Notes: generated by a model from the sequence alone, not told the origin. Counted from the stretch's first letter, positions 34,731 through 43,117 are shown. The stretch is 64,000 nt of DNA from Streptomyces sp. KMM 9044 (GCF_024701375.2 NZ_CP113910.1:930001-994000), one strand, 5' to 3'. A program made the numbers and translations.

Positions 34731-35372
34731 TTGCGCCACATCACCACCCATGACGCGCCGGCCGCCGGCCTGCGCGGCATCGGAGACACCAGCTGGCACG
34801 TCCGCGGAGCGTGCCACGGCATGGACGTCGAGGACGCCGACGCTGTGTTCTTCCCCGGCCCCCGGGATCACGAGGAGATCGCGGAGGCGAAGGAGCTGTG
34901 CGGCTGGTGCCCCGTCCGCCGCGCGTGCCTGGACTTCGCCCTGGAGAACGTCCTCAAGGAGGGCGTCTGGGGCGGGCTCACCGAAGCCGAGCGGCGCCCG
35001 CTGCACGACAACCTGCACCGCCGCATGGACTACCGGCGTGTGACCGCCTTCTTCCAGGGACGCGACGTGCACCTGACGGAAGCCGAGCGCCAGGTGGCCA
35101 TCGACCACGCCTACGTCCGGGGCTGGCAGCCCGACCGGCTCGCCGCCGCCCTGCAGATCAGCCACAAGCACGCCCGCGACCTGCTCCGGCAAGCAGCCAA
35201 CAAGGTCTTCGACCGCGATCGCAATTACGGCGTGCCCCGCTCCAAGAAAAAGCGGAAGAAGACCTCCAAGCCCAAGGGCACCCCCGCGCCCACAGCTCCC
35301 GGCACTCAGCAGCCGACAGGCCGCCCGGCGGCGTCGACCCCGGCGCACGCCCCTCTCGGAAAGGCAGCATGA
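34731..35372 (+). CDS. WhiB-family iron-sulphur transcription factor
   Basis: A 213-residue WhiB-like protein. It has the four cluster-binding Cys: one in RGACHGM near residue 26, then CGWC and CLDF in ELCGWCPVRRACLDF (about 56-70), followed by the GVWGGLTEAERR turn. A C-terminal extension of about 120 residues contains a second helical region (a possible helix-turn-helix, WQPDRLAAALQISHKHARDL) and a Lys/Pro-rich tail. I choose TTG 34731, with a perfect GGAGG six bases upstream, over GTG 34707. It overlaps the next gene by ATGA. WhiB proteins in mobile elements probably regulate the element. Confidence 0.88.
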   Translation: MRHITTHDAPAAGLRGIGDTSWHVRGACHGMDVEDADAVFFPGPRDHEEIAEAKELCGWCPVRRACLDFALENVLKEGVWGGLTEAERRPLHDNLHRRMDYRRVTAFFQGRDVHLTEAERQVAIDHAYVRGWQPDRLAAALQISHKHARDLLRQAANKVFDRDRNYGVPRSKKKRKKTSKPKGTPAPTAPGTQQPTGRPAASTPAHAPLGKAA

Positions 35373-37000
35373 CCCACCCTGTCCTCGCCTTCGGTGCTAC
35401 TTCGGACCTCCCTCTCCTCCTCGCCGCCGTCGTGCCCGCCGCCCTCGCGCTCGTGCTGACCGCCTGGGCCATCCGGCGCCGGGGAACCCGCCCGCGGAAA
35501 CGTCTCGGCGGCCCGGCGGTCAAGGTCGCCGCCGTCGCCGCCCTGGGCTGCACCGCCTACAGCGCCGACACCAGCTGGCGCTTCGCGGCCGACTACCTCG
35601 ACATGGCCGGCACCGCCGAGCGCGCCGGCATGTTCGCCGCCGCCGAACTCGCCCTGTTCGCCACCGCGCTGATGGCACGGCAGAACCTCGCCGTCCAGGG
35701 CGCTCCCGGCCTGCCGGGCACGCTGGTCTGGGTGATCACCACAGTGCAGGTGATCCCCGCCTACGCAGAGAGCGGCCCCATCGGCGGCACGGTCCGCGCC
35801 TTCGTCGGACCGGTCATGGCGGCGATGCTGTGGCACCTGGCCATGGGCATCGAACTACGCCTGCGCACCCCGGGGGCAGCCTCGAACGGACTGATCTCCG
35901 TCCTGGGCCGGGAGGCACGCGAGCGGCTGCTTTCCCGCCTGGGCATCGCCGCGCGGGACCGCGACGCCGCGCAGATCACCCGGGACCGGGCCACCGCCCG
36001 TGCGGTCACCCTCGCCGCCCGCCTCGCCGAGCGCACACCCGAGCAGCAGCAGAGCCGTCGCGGCCGACGGCTGACGCGACGCCTGTCGAAGGCGGTCGGC
36101 AGGGCTTCGGTCGGCACCGACCCTCACCAGCGGGCGCAGCTCCTCGACCAGCTCGCCGCCCGGCGACACGCGCTGGCGCTCGCCACGGTCCCGCTCCCTT
36201 CTCCCTGGTCCCCAGCGCACAGCAGCGCATCGGCGGCCACGGTCCCCGCACAGCCGGCATCGAATGTGCCGGTCCCCGCCCCCGGTCCTGACGGTTCCGA
36301 CGAGCCGGTCCGGGACCGAGGATCGAGGACTTCTCGGGGACCGGTCCCCGAGGAGGTGGACCCGGAAGCCGAGGCCGGCGCGGGGACCAAAGGCGACGCA
36401 ACGGGAACGGCCGCGGGGAGCAAGTCCTGTGAAGACGGTGCGGTCCCGGGGACCGAACTCGCCGGTCCGGAATCCGCTGCGCGGAACGCGGCGGCCGTGA
36501 GGACCGACCGCACCACGCGAGAAGTAGCAGCTCAGGACGCGGATTCTCATCGGGGACCGGGCATCGCAAAGTCGGGGACCGAGACCACCGAGGACCGGGG
36601 ACCGACCGCCCCACAGTCCGGGACCGAGACCACCCAGGACCGAGGACCGACCGCCCCACAGTCCGGGACCGAGACCACCCAGGACCGAGGACACAAGGTC
36701 CCGCTTCGCCGGAAGCCGACCCGGACGAAGAACAAGGACAAGCGTGCCCGGTCCCGCTCTCCACAGACGGAGCGCCAGGCACGCGAGCTGGGTGAGTCCG
36801 AGCGCCAGCTTGTCCGAGAGGTGCGCCCCCATGTTCCCGCCCTGCTCGAACGGGACGGCAACGGCGCAATCACTCGGGTGCAGCTGCGCGAAATCATCCG
36901 CCGTCAGGGCCTGACGGGAGTCGGTAACGACCGACTCGGCCTGGTCCTCCAGGAGCTGCGGAACGACGACATCACGACGACGAGGAGCACCGCCCGATGA
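35369..37000 (+). CDS. DUF2637-like membrane protein with long disordered region
   Basis: A 543-residue protein. Residues 1-175 hold four or five hydrophobic helices, as in DUF2637 and Spd-type membrane proteins of Streptomyces conjugative elements. Residues 190-275 are a charged helical region, and 280-480 are a low-complexity Gly/Pro/Thr/Glu linker. The C-terminal 65 residues (VREVRPHVPALLERDG to the end) resemble a small winged helix. The linker DNA contains ten copies of GGGGACC and a 45-base tandem repeat. The gene lies between WhiB and the mobilisation genes. Confidence 0.7.
   Translation: MTHPVLAFGATSDLPLLLAAVVPAALALVLTAWAIRRRGTRPRKRLGGPAVKVAAVAALGCTAYSADTSWRFAADYLDMAGTAERAGMFAAAELALFATALMARQNLAVQGAPGLPGTLVWVITTVQVIPAYAESGPIGGTVRAFVGPVMAAMLWHLAMGIELRLRTPGAASNGLISVLGREARERLLSRLGIAARDRDAAQITRDRATARAVTLAARLAERTPEQQQSRRGRRLTRRLSKAVGRASVGTDPHQRAQLLDQLAARRHALALATVPLPSPWSPAHSSASAATVPAQPASNVPVPAPGPDGSDEPVRDRGSRTSRGPVPEEVDPEAEAGAGTKGDATGTAAGSKSCEDGAVPGTELAGPESAARNAAAVRTDRTTREVAAQDADSHRGPGIAKSGTETTEDRGPTAPQSGTETTQDRGPTAPQSGTETTQDRGHKVPLRRKPTRTKNKDKRARSRSPQTERQARELGESERQLVREVRPHVPALLERDGNGAITRVQLREIIRRQGLTGVGNDRLGLVLQELRNDDITTTRSTAR
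36207..36603. repeat. Cluster of ten GGGGACC/GGTCCCC motifs
   Basis: GGGGACC occurs on the plus strand at 36336, 36382, 36448, 36552, 36574 and 36597, and its complement GGTCCCC at 36207, 36241, 36271 and 36343. Two copies form the palindrome CGGGGACCGGTCCCCG at 36335-36350. They fall in different codon phases, so they are not explained by a repeated amino acid pattern. Looser GGGACC copies continue to 36751. Confidence 0.6.
36572..36694 (+). repeat. 45-base tandem repeat, 2.7 copies
   Basis: Units start at 36572, 36617 and 36662 (the last is 33 bases). Each encodes the 15-residue unit SGTETT-E/Q-DRGPTAPQ within the disordered linker of the membrane protein. Units two and three are almost identical, showing recent duplication. 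Confidence 0.8.
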
Positions 37001-37188
37001 AGACCTGCCACCAATTCAAGACCGTCCGTGCGGAGTACGAGCGAGAGATCAGATTCCTGCTCGCTCACTCCGAGCGGCATGCGGGCAGGCCGGCGGCGAA
37101 GTCCAGTGCGAAGCAGGCTGCCTCGGCGAAGCAGCGGATGGCCCGCGCGCTCAATAGCCACGTCGGGCGCTGCCCCGAGTGCGGCTGA
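36997..37188 (+). CDS. Small basic protein with C-terminal CxxC
   Basis: A 63-residue basic, helical protein with Cys4 and a C-terminal HVGRCPECG, possibly a small metal site. It overlaps the preceding stop by ATGA, which supports a real gene of the same operon. No family recognised. A perfect hairpin follows at 37226. Confidence 0.6.
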   Translation: MKTCHQFKTVRAEYEREIRFLLAHSERHAGRPAAKSSAKQAASAKQRMARALNSHVGRCPECG

Positions 37189-37225
37189 ACCGGCGAAGCC
37201 CCAGCTCAAGGCCCGTATCCGTAAA

Positions 37226-37251
37226 GGTGGCCCGGCTCAAGCCGGGCCACC
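37226..37251 (+). terminator. Strong hairpin after the small gene
   Basis: GGTGGCCCGGC (37226-37236) pairs perfectly with GCCGGGCCACC (37241-37251) around a TCAA loop. It separates the replication/WhiB genes from the mobilisation genes and may terminate or attenuate transcription. No U-tract follows, as is common in Streptomyces. Confidence 0.7.
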
Positions 37252-37272
37252 GCGCCTCTTAGGAGGTACGCC

Positions 37273-37509
37273 ATGATTCCGCATCCCTCTCGCTTTTCCG
37301 GGCCCACCACTGCCGAGGCCGATGCCTGGGCGGAGGTCCTCGTCCGCCGGCAACTCCTCCACGCCGTCGTCCTCATGCCGACCGGGCAGTGGCTCGTCCA
37401 GGACCGTCCCAACAAGCCGGTCCGCGTCCTTGCCAGCCCAGCCGATCTCCTCGCGCTGGCCGCAACCATCCAGCAATACACCCGCTCTACGAGGCCCGAA
37501 TCCCGATGA
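37273..37509 (+). CDS. Small unknown protein before MobC
   Basis: A 78-residue protein with a perfect AGGAGG seven bases before its ATG. The sequence has a strand-rich middle (LLHAVVLMPTGQWLVQD) and a helix. Its stop overlaps the MobC start by ATGA. No family recognised; probably a mobilisation accessory because it opens that operon. Confidence 0.6.
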   Translation: MIPHPSRFSGPTTAEADAWAEVLVRRQLLHAVVLMPTGQWLVQDRPNKPVRVLASPADLLALAATIQQYTRSTRPESR

Positions 37510-38132
37510 CGAACGCACCCAAGAACGGCACCACCCCGGAACCTGATCCCGACTCCAACTCGGTCTCGGGGCGAGCAAGTTGGGGCGGAAGCATAGCTTC
37601 CGCCAGACCCACCCCCGAGGGGGCGGGAGAGGACCTGCACCGGGGGGCGCAGGTCCTTGAGGCTTCGACCGGGGGCGACTCGAAGCCGAGGCAGGAGTAT
37701 AAGCAAACAGAGCCGCACGCCCGCCGACAGCGCGCTCCCCGCGCCCGTCAGCGACCGCGTCAGCCGCCCGCAAAGAAACGTCTGCGCCAGCCCGCCACGC
37801 GATTCAACGAAGACGAGTACGCCCTGATCGCGTCCGCCGCCGCCCGATGCAATCTGTCCGTCGCCGGGTTCCTCGCCCGCTCTGCACTCGCCGCCGCTCG
37901 CGACCTCGACCGCACCAGTGCTGAAATCGCCGACGAACGTGAAGTGATCACAGCCCTGTTCGACAGCCGACGCCGGCTGGGCTGGGCCGGCAGCAACCTC
38001 AACCAGGCCGTCAAGGCACTCAACTCCGGTGCAGACGTTCCCCACCTCGAAGCCGCCGTCGCCGCCGTCCGGCGAGCCGCCGACACCGCACACGAAGCCG
38101 CCACACGACTGATCGAGCACCGCGGCTCATGA
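37506..38132 (+). CDS. MobC-like relaxosome protein
   Basis: A 208-residue protein. The first 105 residues are disordered and basic; the rest matches mobilisation proteins of the MobC/ribbon-helix-helix type: TRFNEDEYALIASAAARCNL, then SVAGFLARSAL, then NLNQAVKALNSG. MobC proteins open or bind oriT next to the relaxase. Start and stop both overlap neighbours (ATGA), placing it in one operon with the relaxase. The 5' end contains a perfect hairpin that may be part of oriT. Confidence 0.82.
   Translation: MTNAPKNGTTPEPDPDSNSVSGRASWGGSIASARPTPEGAGEDLHRGAQVLEASTGGDSKPRQEYKQTEPHARRQRAPRARQRPRQPPAKKRLRQPATRFNEDEYALIASAAARCNLSVAGFLARSALAAARDLDRTSAEIADEREVITALFDSRRRLGWAGSNLNQAVKALNSGADVPHLEAAVAAVRRAADTAHEAATRLIEHRGS
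37571..37625. other. Possible origin of transfer
   Basis: GGCGGAAGC (37584-37592) and GCTTCCGCC (37596-37604) form a perfect hairpin with a three-base loop, preceded by GCGAGCAAGTTGGGG and followed by an inverted C/G-rich stretch. It lies at the start of mobC, just before the relaxase, a common oriT position. The nick site cannot be assigned from sequence alone. Confidence 0.4.
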
Positions 38133-39871
38133 TCCCCAGTGTCAACCCCTCAGGCTCACGGACAATCGGGCTCCTGGCCTACCTCTACGGCCCGGGCAAG
38201 CACGAGGAACACACCGACCCCCATCTCGTGGCCTCCTTCGACGGCATGTCCCCCGACCCCGGCCGCAACCCGAACGCCGCCCTCACAGACCTCCAGCAAC
38301 TCCTCGACCAACCCGTCATGGCCCTTGCCAAGCACGCCCGTCCGACCAAACACGTATGGCACACCTCCGTCCGCGCCGATCCCGACGACCGGATCCTGTC
38401 CGACGAGGAGTGGGCCAGCATCGCCCGTCGCATCGTCGCCGCCACCGGCATCGACCCCGGCGACGGACAGCCCGGCTGCCGCTGGGCCGCCGTACGCCAC
38501 GCAGACGACCACATCCACATCGTCGCCACCCTCGTCACCGAAGACGGCCACCGCCCCGACGACTACCGCTCCGGCGCCCGCGCCCAGGCCGAAGCCCGCC
38601 TCATCGAAAAGGAACTCGGCCTCCATCAGGTCGCGCCCGGTGACGGCACCGCAGCGAAGCGACCCACCAGCGCCGAACGCCACAAGGCCGAACGCCAGGG
38701 CCGCGAGCGCACCGCCCGCGAAGAACTGCGGGAGAGCGTACGGCGCGCGGTGGCCGGTGCCCGGAGCGACGAGGAGTTCTTCGACCGGCTCGCCTCCGCC
38801 GGCCTCCTGATCCGTAAGCGCGTCGCGCCCTCCGGTGACCTGCTCGGCTACAAGGTCGCCTTGCCCGACGACCTGAACAAAGACGGCGAGCCAGTGTTCT
38901 ACCCCGGCGCGCGCCTGGCCCCCGACCTGTCGCTGCCACGCGTCCGCGAGCGCTGGTCCGCTGACGCGCAGAGTGTCTCTTCCGTCCGGCGGGAGGAGGC
39001 GATCCGGACAGGGCCGGGCAGTCCGGCCGCCGCGCGCCACGGGACGGCATCGGCCGTGTGGCAGGCCGTGCTCATCGTCGAGCAGAGCGGGGACGGGGTC
39101 GCCGCCGCCCACATCGCCGCGGTCGGCGAGATCCTGGATGCCCTAGCGAAGACGTCCGCCGCCCACACCCGTCGCGAACTGCGCGACGCCGCAACGGCCT
39201 TCGAACGGGCCTCGCGCTCTCACGTCCGCGCCGTACGCGGGCACGATCGAGCCCTGCGACAGGCCGCCCGCAACCTCGTCCAGGGCGGCCCGGCCCTCGG
39301 CCGGGGTGAGGACGGAGCCGCCACGGCAATGGCGATCGACATGCTGTTCTTCCTGATCACCGCCACCGCGCGCTGGCACGCCAGGAAGGGGCACGCCCAG
39401 CAGGCAGAGGCCGCCGCTCGGGCGGCCGAGCACCTGCGCGCCGCCTACCGGGCCGCCTCAGCCCAGCCGCTCGGTGTGCTCTACCAGCGTGGTCGGCGTC
39501 TGAGCCGGCCGATGCTCCAGCGGCAGACGGTGCTGCTGCGCGAGGCGCTGCCGGAGCTGGCCGAGCAGATCCTCGCCGAACCCGGCTGGTACGCCCTGGC
39601 CGCAACCATCGCGGAAGCCGAAGCCGCCGGCCACGACCCAGCCGCCCTCCTGTCCGACGTCGCCGCACGGCGCGAACTCGGCACCGCGGACTCCGTCAGC
39701 GACGTGCTGGTATGGCGCATGCGGCGGACAGCCGACCTGCCCGCCGATGCCTCCCACCTTCCCGAGACCAACACCGCTGAGAACCGGCCCGCGACGCGCG
39801 GTACGACCACCAAGCCCGCCTCACCCGCCAGGCGGCGGACCGGAGAGGAGACATCGCGCCAGTCCCGGTAA
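38129..39871 (+). CDS. Relaxase/mobilisation nuclease
   Basis: A 580-residue relaxase that would nick oriT and lead DNA transfer. The metal-binding three-His motif is RHADDHIHIV (about residues 123-132), and VWHTSVRADP near 75 matches motif II of the family. A catalytic Tyr is likely in the N-terminal 25 residues (AYLYGPGK). The C-terminal half is helical, without recognised domains. It is the last gene of the mobC operon. No coupling protein or type IV secretion gene is in the window, so the element may be mobilisable only. Confidence 0.88.
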   Translation: MIPSVNPSGSRTIGLLAYLYGPGKHEEHTDPHLVASFDGMSPDPGRNPNAALTDLQQLLDQPVMALAKHARPTKHVWHTSVRADPDDRILSDEEWASIARRIVAATGIDPGDGQPGCRWAAVRHADDHIHIVATLVTEDGHRPDDYRSGARAQAEARLIEKELGLHQVAPGDGTAAKRPTSAERHKAERQGRERTAREELRESVRRAVAGARSDEEFFDRLASAGLLIRKRVAPSGDLLGYKVALPDDLNKDGEPVFYPGARLAPDLSLPRVRERWSADAQSVSSVRREEAIRTGPGSPAAARHGTASAVWQAVLIVEQSGDGVAAAHIAAVGEILDALAKTSAAHTRRELRDAATAFERASRSHVRAVRGHDRALRQAARNLVQGGPALGRGEDGAATAMAIDMLFFLITATARWHARKGHAQQAEAAARAAEHLRAAYRAASAQPLGVLYQRGRRLSRPMLQRQTVLLREALPELAEQILAEPGWYALAATIAEAEAAGHDPAALLSDVAARRELGTADSVSDVLVWRMRRTADLPADASHLPETNTAENRPATRGTTTKPASPARRRTGEETSRQSR

Positions 39872-40058
39872 GCCCATCGGATGCCGGCACGCAGTCTCAC
39901 CACATCACCGCCGCGGTAACACCACCGCGCCATACCGCGACACGCATCGCGGCTGGCTCGTCATCCGGGCGGCCGAGGGGCCGAGTGCCCCTGCTGACCT
40001 GGCCGGAGGGGACTGTGGACTTTGTGAATTGAAACCACCAGGGGCATGAGGCACGATC

Positions 40059-40547
40059 ATGAAACGCGCAGGACGAGGTGCCAAGGCAGAGGAGAACGCC
40101 AGGGTGTTTCACCGGATACGCCGCAGGACCAAGAAACTAAGCGAAGCTCAGAGACGGTTCGCCGAACTGCACACGCAGATGCAGGGCCAAGTCCCGCCCG
40201 GCATCGGAGTGCCAGCACCTGAGCCACAGGCCGTCGAGCCGACCGCCATCGTGGACGACTTCCTCCCGCCGGAACTGCGGGTGCCGAGCCACGACCAGGT
40301 CGAAGGCAAGATGATGCCGTGGAAGCAGCCCCTGGTCCTAGACGGTGAGATGGCCGCCTGCGCCGAGTGCGGCGCATACCGGGACTGGCTCATCCTCTCC
40401 ACTCACGGTGAGATCTGGCTGCGGTGCCGGGCCGGACACCAACAGTTGGAGACCCGCATCGACACCGCCTGGTACAACCGGCACTCCGGGCCGGCGGACG
40501 CGACGCACGCCACGTTCGAGGACTGCCTGCGCCACCTCGGGCACTGA
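40059..40547 (+). CDS. Unknown protein with possible zinc ribbon
   Basis: A 162-residue protein with a basic helical N terminus (about 1-50) and a C-terminal domain with CAECGAY and then WLRCRAGH, a possible C4 or C3H zinc ribbon. Family unknown. It follows the relaxase by 187 bases and is followed directly by the IS110 element, so it may be the last gene of the mobilisation region. Confidence 0.6.
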   Translation: MKRAGRGAKAEENARVFHRIRRRTKKLSEAQRRFAELHTQMQGQVPPGIGVPAPEPQAVEPTAIVDDFLPPELRVPSHDQVEGKMMPWKQPLVLDGEMAACAECGAYRDWLILSTHGEIWLRCRAGHQQLETRIDTAWYNRHSGPADATHATFEDCLRHLGH

Positions 40548-40617
40548 CCACCACTCCTACAACCCCACCGGGCCCGCGGGCCCGCACTGACCACCCGTCG
40601 CCTAGCACCAAGGGGAT

Positions 40618-41821
40618 GCTCCTATGGATGTCAAGCGGCTTCGGTGAGGTCGCTTTGGGCGGTGTTGCGGCCCGTGTTCGTCGTGTGGATTGACCGCATG
40701 AGGACGCGGTAGACCTCGCGGGCGACATGCCTTTTCAGGCAGCGCATGATGTCCTTCTTCGCCAGGCCCTCGCCGGTTCGTCGTTCGACGTAGGCGCGGG
40801 TTCGCTCGTCCCAGCGCATGCGGCTGAGCACGATGGTGTGCAGGGCGTGGTTGGCGGCGCGGTCGCCGCCGCGGTTGAGCCGGTGGCGGTCCCTGCGTCC
40901 GGATGATGCCGGTATCGGGGCGGCGCCGCAGAGGTGGGCGAAGGCGGCCTCGGAGCGCAGGCGGTCGGGGTTGTCGCCGGCGGTGGCCAGCAGCTGCCCG
41001 GCCACGTCCGCTCCGACGCCTTTCAGGGCCAGCAGCTCGGGGGCGGCCCGGGCGGTGAGCGGCTTCAGTTCGGCCTCCAGCTCGTCGATCTCCTCACTCA
41101 GAGCCAGGATCCGGCGGCCCAGGCGACGCAGGGCGGCCTTGGCCGCCCTGGCGGGATCGGCGAGATCGGTGCCCGGCCGGAGGCGGGCGCATGCCTTCGC
41201 CAGGGCGGCGGCAGACAGTCCGCGGAGCTGGGCCCGCAGGCTTTCCGGCGCGGTGACCAGGAGCTGCCGGGCCTGGTTGACGGCCTGGGTCCGGGATTTC
41301 ACCGCCGAGCGGCGCACCACCCGCAGCGTGCGAACCGCCTCGACGATGCCGTCCCGGCTCTTCGGCGTGCCGGTGGCCCGACCGGAAGCGACCGCCTCGG
41401 CTGCGGCATAGGCGTCGATCGGATCGGACTTGCCCTTCATCCGGCGTGTCCTGCGGTCGGGCCGGTCGACCTCGACGACCTTCAGCCCGGCCCGCCGCAG
41501 CGTCCGGGCCAGCTCGGCGCCGTAGGCACCGGTGCCTTCCACGCCGACGGCCGTCACCATGCCGAACGAGCGGAGCCAGGCGTGCAGTTGGCGGTATCCG
41601 GTGCCGGTGGCCGGGAACTCGCGGTCGGCCAGGTGGCGGCCGATCCGGTCGACCACCGCCGCATGGTGGGTCTCGCCGTGGGTGTCTACGCCGCCTGTGA
41701 CTTCCAGGGCCTGGTCCGTCATGCTGGTCACTGCCGTCCTCTCGCTGATCCCGGTGGGGCGGCACGCGCCGGCCGGGCGGGCGGACAAGACAGTGGTGGG
41801 GCTTCTGGACCAAGCTCCTAT
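40618..41821 (-). mobile_element. IS110-family insertion sequence
   Basis: The transposase gene is flanked by the eight-base direct repeat GCTCCTAT at 40618-40625 and 41814-41821 (ATAGGAGC on the transposase strand). IS110 elements have no long terminal inverted repeats and are bounded by short direct core repeats, which this fits. The resulting element of about 1.2 kb is short, with only about 90 bases upstream of the transposase for a bridge RNA, so the true ends may lie slightly outside these repeats. Confidence 0.6.
40631..41722 (-). CDS. IS110-family DEDD transposase
   Basis: A 363-residue transposase. The N-terminal RuvC-like domain starts GVDTHGETHHAAVVD with the first catalytic Asp at 13, then VGVEGTGAYG with the Glu, then KSDPIDAYAAA with a conserved Asp. 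The C-terminal domain contains LLALKGVGADVAGQLLA and SSGRRDRHRLNRGGDR, the Tnp_IS116/IS110/IS902 signature with the catalytic Ser. These enzymes insert DNA at sites chosen by a bridge RNA. ATG 41722 is chosen as the start. The frame is intact. Confidence 0.92.
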   Translation of the reverse strand: MTDQALEVTGGVDTHGETHHAAVVDRIGRHLADREFPATGTGYRQLHAWLRSFGMVTAVGVEGTGAYGAELARTLRRAGLKVVEVDRPDRRTRRMKGKSDPIDAYAAAEAVASGRATGTPKSRDGIVEAVRTLRVVRRSAVKSRTQAVNQARQLLVTAPESLRAQLRGLSAAALAKACARLRPGTDLADPARAAKAALRRLGRRILALSEEIDELEAELKPLTARAAPELLALKGVGADVAGQLLATAGDNPDRLRSEAAFAHLCGAAPIPASSGRRDRHRLNRGGDRAANHALHTIVLSRMRWDERTRAYVERRTGEGLAKKDIMRCLKRHVAREVYRVLMRSIHTTNTGRNTAQSDLTEAA

Positions 41822-41968
41822 AAGGTCACGGACGCCCGTCCGGTCGCGTGCGGTGGCCTCCCCGAGCGGGCCGACGAATCCCCTTGAGGACAGCCAGTCG
41901 GCGTCGGTCAGTCCGTGAGTCAGACCCACTCGGAGAAGCCACCACACATCCTCACTGTCAGTTCCGTC

Positions 41969-42661
41969 ATGCGCGTTCGCGTCGCCACCACCGCACTCGG
42001 CATCACCGCCACCCTCCTCGCCGTGCCCGCCTGCTCCATCGACACCACCAGGTCCAAGCACCAGACCTCCTCCTCCCATACGGGAAAGCCGACCGACGCC
42101 GTCCAGGAGCCGGCCGCGCTCTCATCGGCCGCGCTCGAGTCCCGCCTGCTCGATCCGAGCGACCTCGGCAGCGGCTACCTTCCCAAGCCGGAACGTCCGG
42201 CCCAGCACGACGACGTCACCGTCATCGGCTGCCCGGCCCTGAGCGAGCTGGGCGGCGACGCGGCGACTGGCGGCACACTCGCCTTCCCGCACAAGGCGAA
42301 GGCGGACTTCACCTACGGCGGCAGCTCCTCGGAGATCTCCGAGGAGCTGTACAGCGACAGCGCAAAGAAGCTCTCCGACGGCATCGGCCGGATTTTCGAT
42401 GCCATGACCGGCTGCCCGACCTATCAGGTTGTCGCGGGCGGCACCCCGGTCGACGTGGCCTCGCAGAAGCTGCCCGCACCCCACGCCGGCGGTGACGAGC
42501 AGTGGAGCCAGCTCCTGACGTTCATCACCGGAGGACGGAGCACCGTGGTCAAGCAGACCGCGATCCGCGACGGCAACCTGCTGCTGGTCGTTTCCGGCTC
42601 CCCGGCCCTCGTCGACCGCCACCTTGACAAGGCCCTCACCAAAGCCACGGCAGCCGGCTGA
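41969..42661 (+). CDS. Secreted lipoprotein of unknown function
   Basis: A 230-residue protein with a lipoprotein signal: a hydrophobic stretch followed by the lipobox LAVPAC, Cys22 being the lipidation site. The mature part has two further Cys (in VIGCPALSEL and MTGCPTY) that could form a disulphide and a compact alpha/beta domain. ATG 41969 is chosen because it gives a standard signal peptide; an in-frame GTG at 41915 would give an atypical one. The IS110 element ends about 150 bases upstream and may have altered its promoter. A 17-bp hairpin terminator follows. Confidence 0.75.
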   Translation: MRVRVATTALGITATLLAVPACSIDTTRSKHQTSSSHTGKPTDAVQEPAALSSAALESRLLDPSDLGSGYLPKPERPAQHDDVTVIGCPALSELGGDAATGGTLAFPHKAKADFTYGGSSSEISEELYSDSAKKLSDGIGRIFDAMTGCPTYQVVAGGTPVDVASQKLPAPHAGGDEQWSQLLTFITGGRSTVVKQTAIRDGNLLLVVSGSPALVDRHLDKALTKATAAG

Positions 42662-42673
42662 CCGGCGCCCGAC

Positions 42674-42713
42674 GCACTGCTGCCCCGACCCAGGATGGTC
42701 GGGGCAGCAGTGC
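42674..42713 (+). terminator. Perfect 17-bp hairpin after the lipoprotein gene
   Basis: Bases 42674-42690 pair without mismatch with 42697-42713 around a six-base loop (stem core CTGCCCCGACC). It lies 13 bases after the lipoprotein stop and between convergent genes, so it can terminate from both sides. Confidence 0.85.
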
Positions 42714-42750
42714 TGTACGGCCCTTCTCGCCTGCACGGTCTGACAAGGTC

Positions 42751-42912
42751 TCAACGAGATGTGAACCATGCGGCGAGTGAACTGCCCATCGTTGCGACGA
42801 GTGCCGTGACGACGGCGGCCACCAGCCAGGGTGAGATGCGTTGGACGACGACGTACACGCCCCCGATGCGGAGTTCAAGGACAGGCTGCTGCTTCTCTTC
42901 GGTTCGAGGCAT
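42751..42912 (-). CDS. Small membrane protein of 53 residues
   Basis: A 53-residue protein with a polar N terminus including QPVLELRIGGVYVVVQRI, then one membrane helix (PWLVAAVVTALVATMG) and a short tail ending at TGA. This pattern, an E-L-R-x-G-G-x-x-x-x-x-Q-R strand then a single helix, recurs as a small protein of unknown function in Streptomyces. The upstream region is packed with 11-base repeats, suggesting tight control. Function unknown. Confidence 0.6.
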   Translation of the reverse strand: MPRTEEKQQPVLELRIGGVYVVVQRISPWLVAAVVTALVATMGSSLAAWFTSR

Positions 42913-42943
42913 ACGGCTATTCAGCCGCACGGGAACGTGGCAC

Positions 42944-43117
42944 CGCTACGCCATACCTTGGCCACTTCTTCGCCACTTCAACAGGCCGTGACATACCACA
43001 CCTCAAGCGGTAGCACTACGCCAAAGCGTGGCCATATCAATCCTTTTGAGGCGCTGGCATTAACACACGCGAGGGTCCCATCGCTACGCCATACCTTCGC
43101 CACTTCATCGCCACTTC
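42944..43117. repeat. Arrays of 11-base iterons upstream of the small membrane protein
   Basis: Two 36-base direct repeats (42944-42979 and 43082-43117) agree at 34 positions. Read on the minus strand each is three 11-base units: GAAGTGGCGAA, GAAGTGGCCAA and GGTATGGCGTA in one, and GAAGTGGCGAT, GAAGTGGCGAA and GGTATGGCGTA in the other. A weaker pair of units with the same spacing lies at 43017-43038. One unit per helical turn suggests cooperative protein binding. The rest of the 42913-43271 stretch holds no gene that I can support. Confidence 0.75.

Noticed and set aside
42944..43117. The repeats at 42.9-43.1 kb considered as a CRISPR array
   Set aside because: Two 36-base repeats 138 bases apart with internal 11-base units do not show regular repeat-spacer spacing, and no cas genes are nearby.
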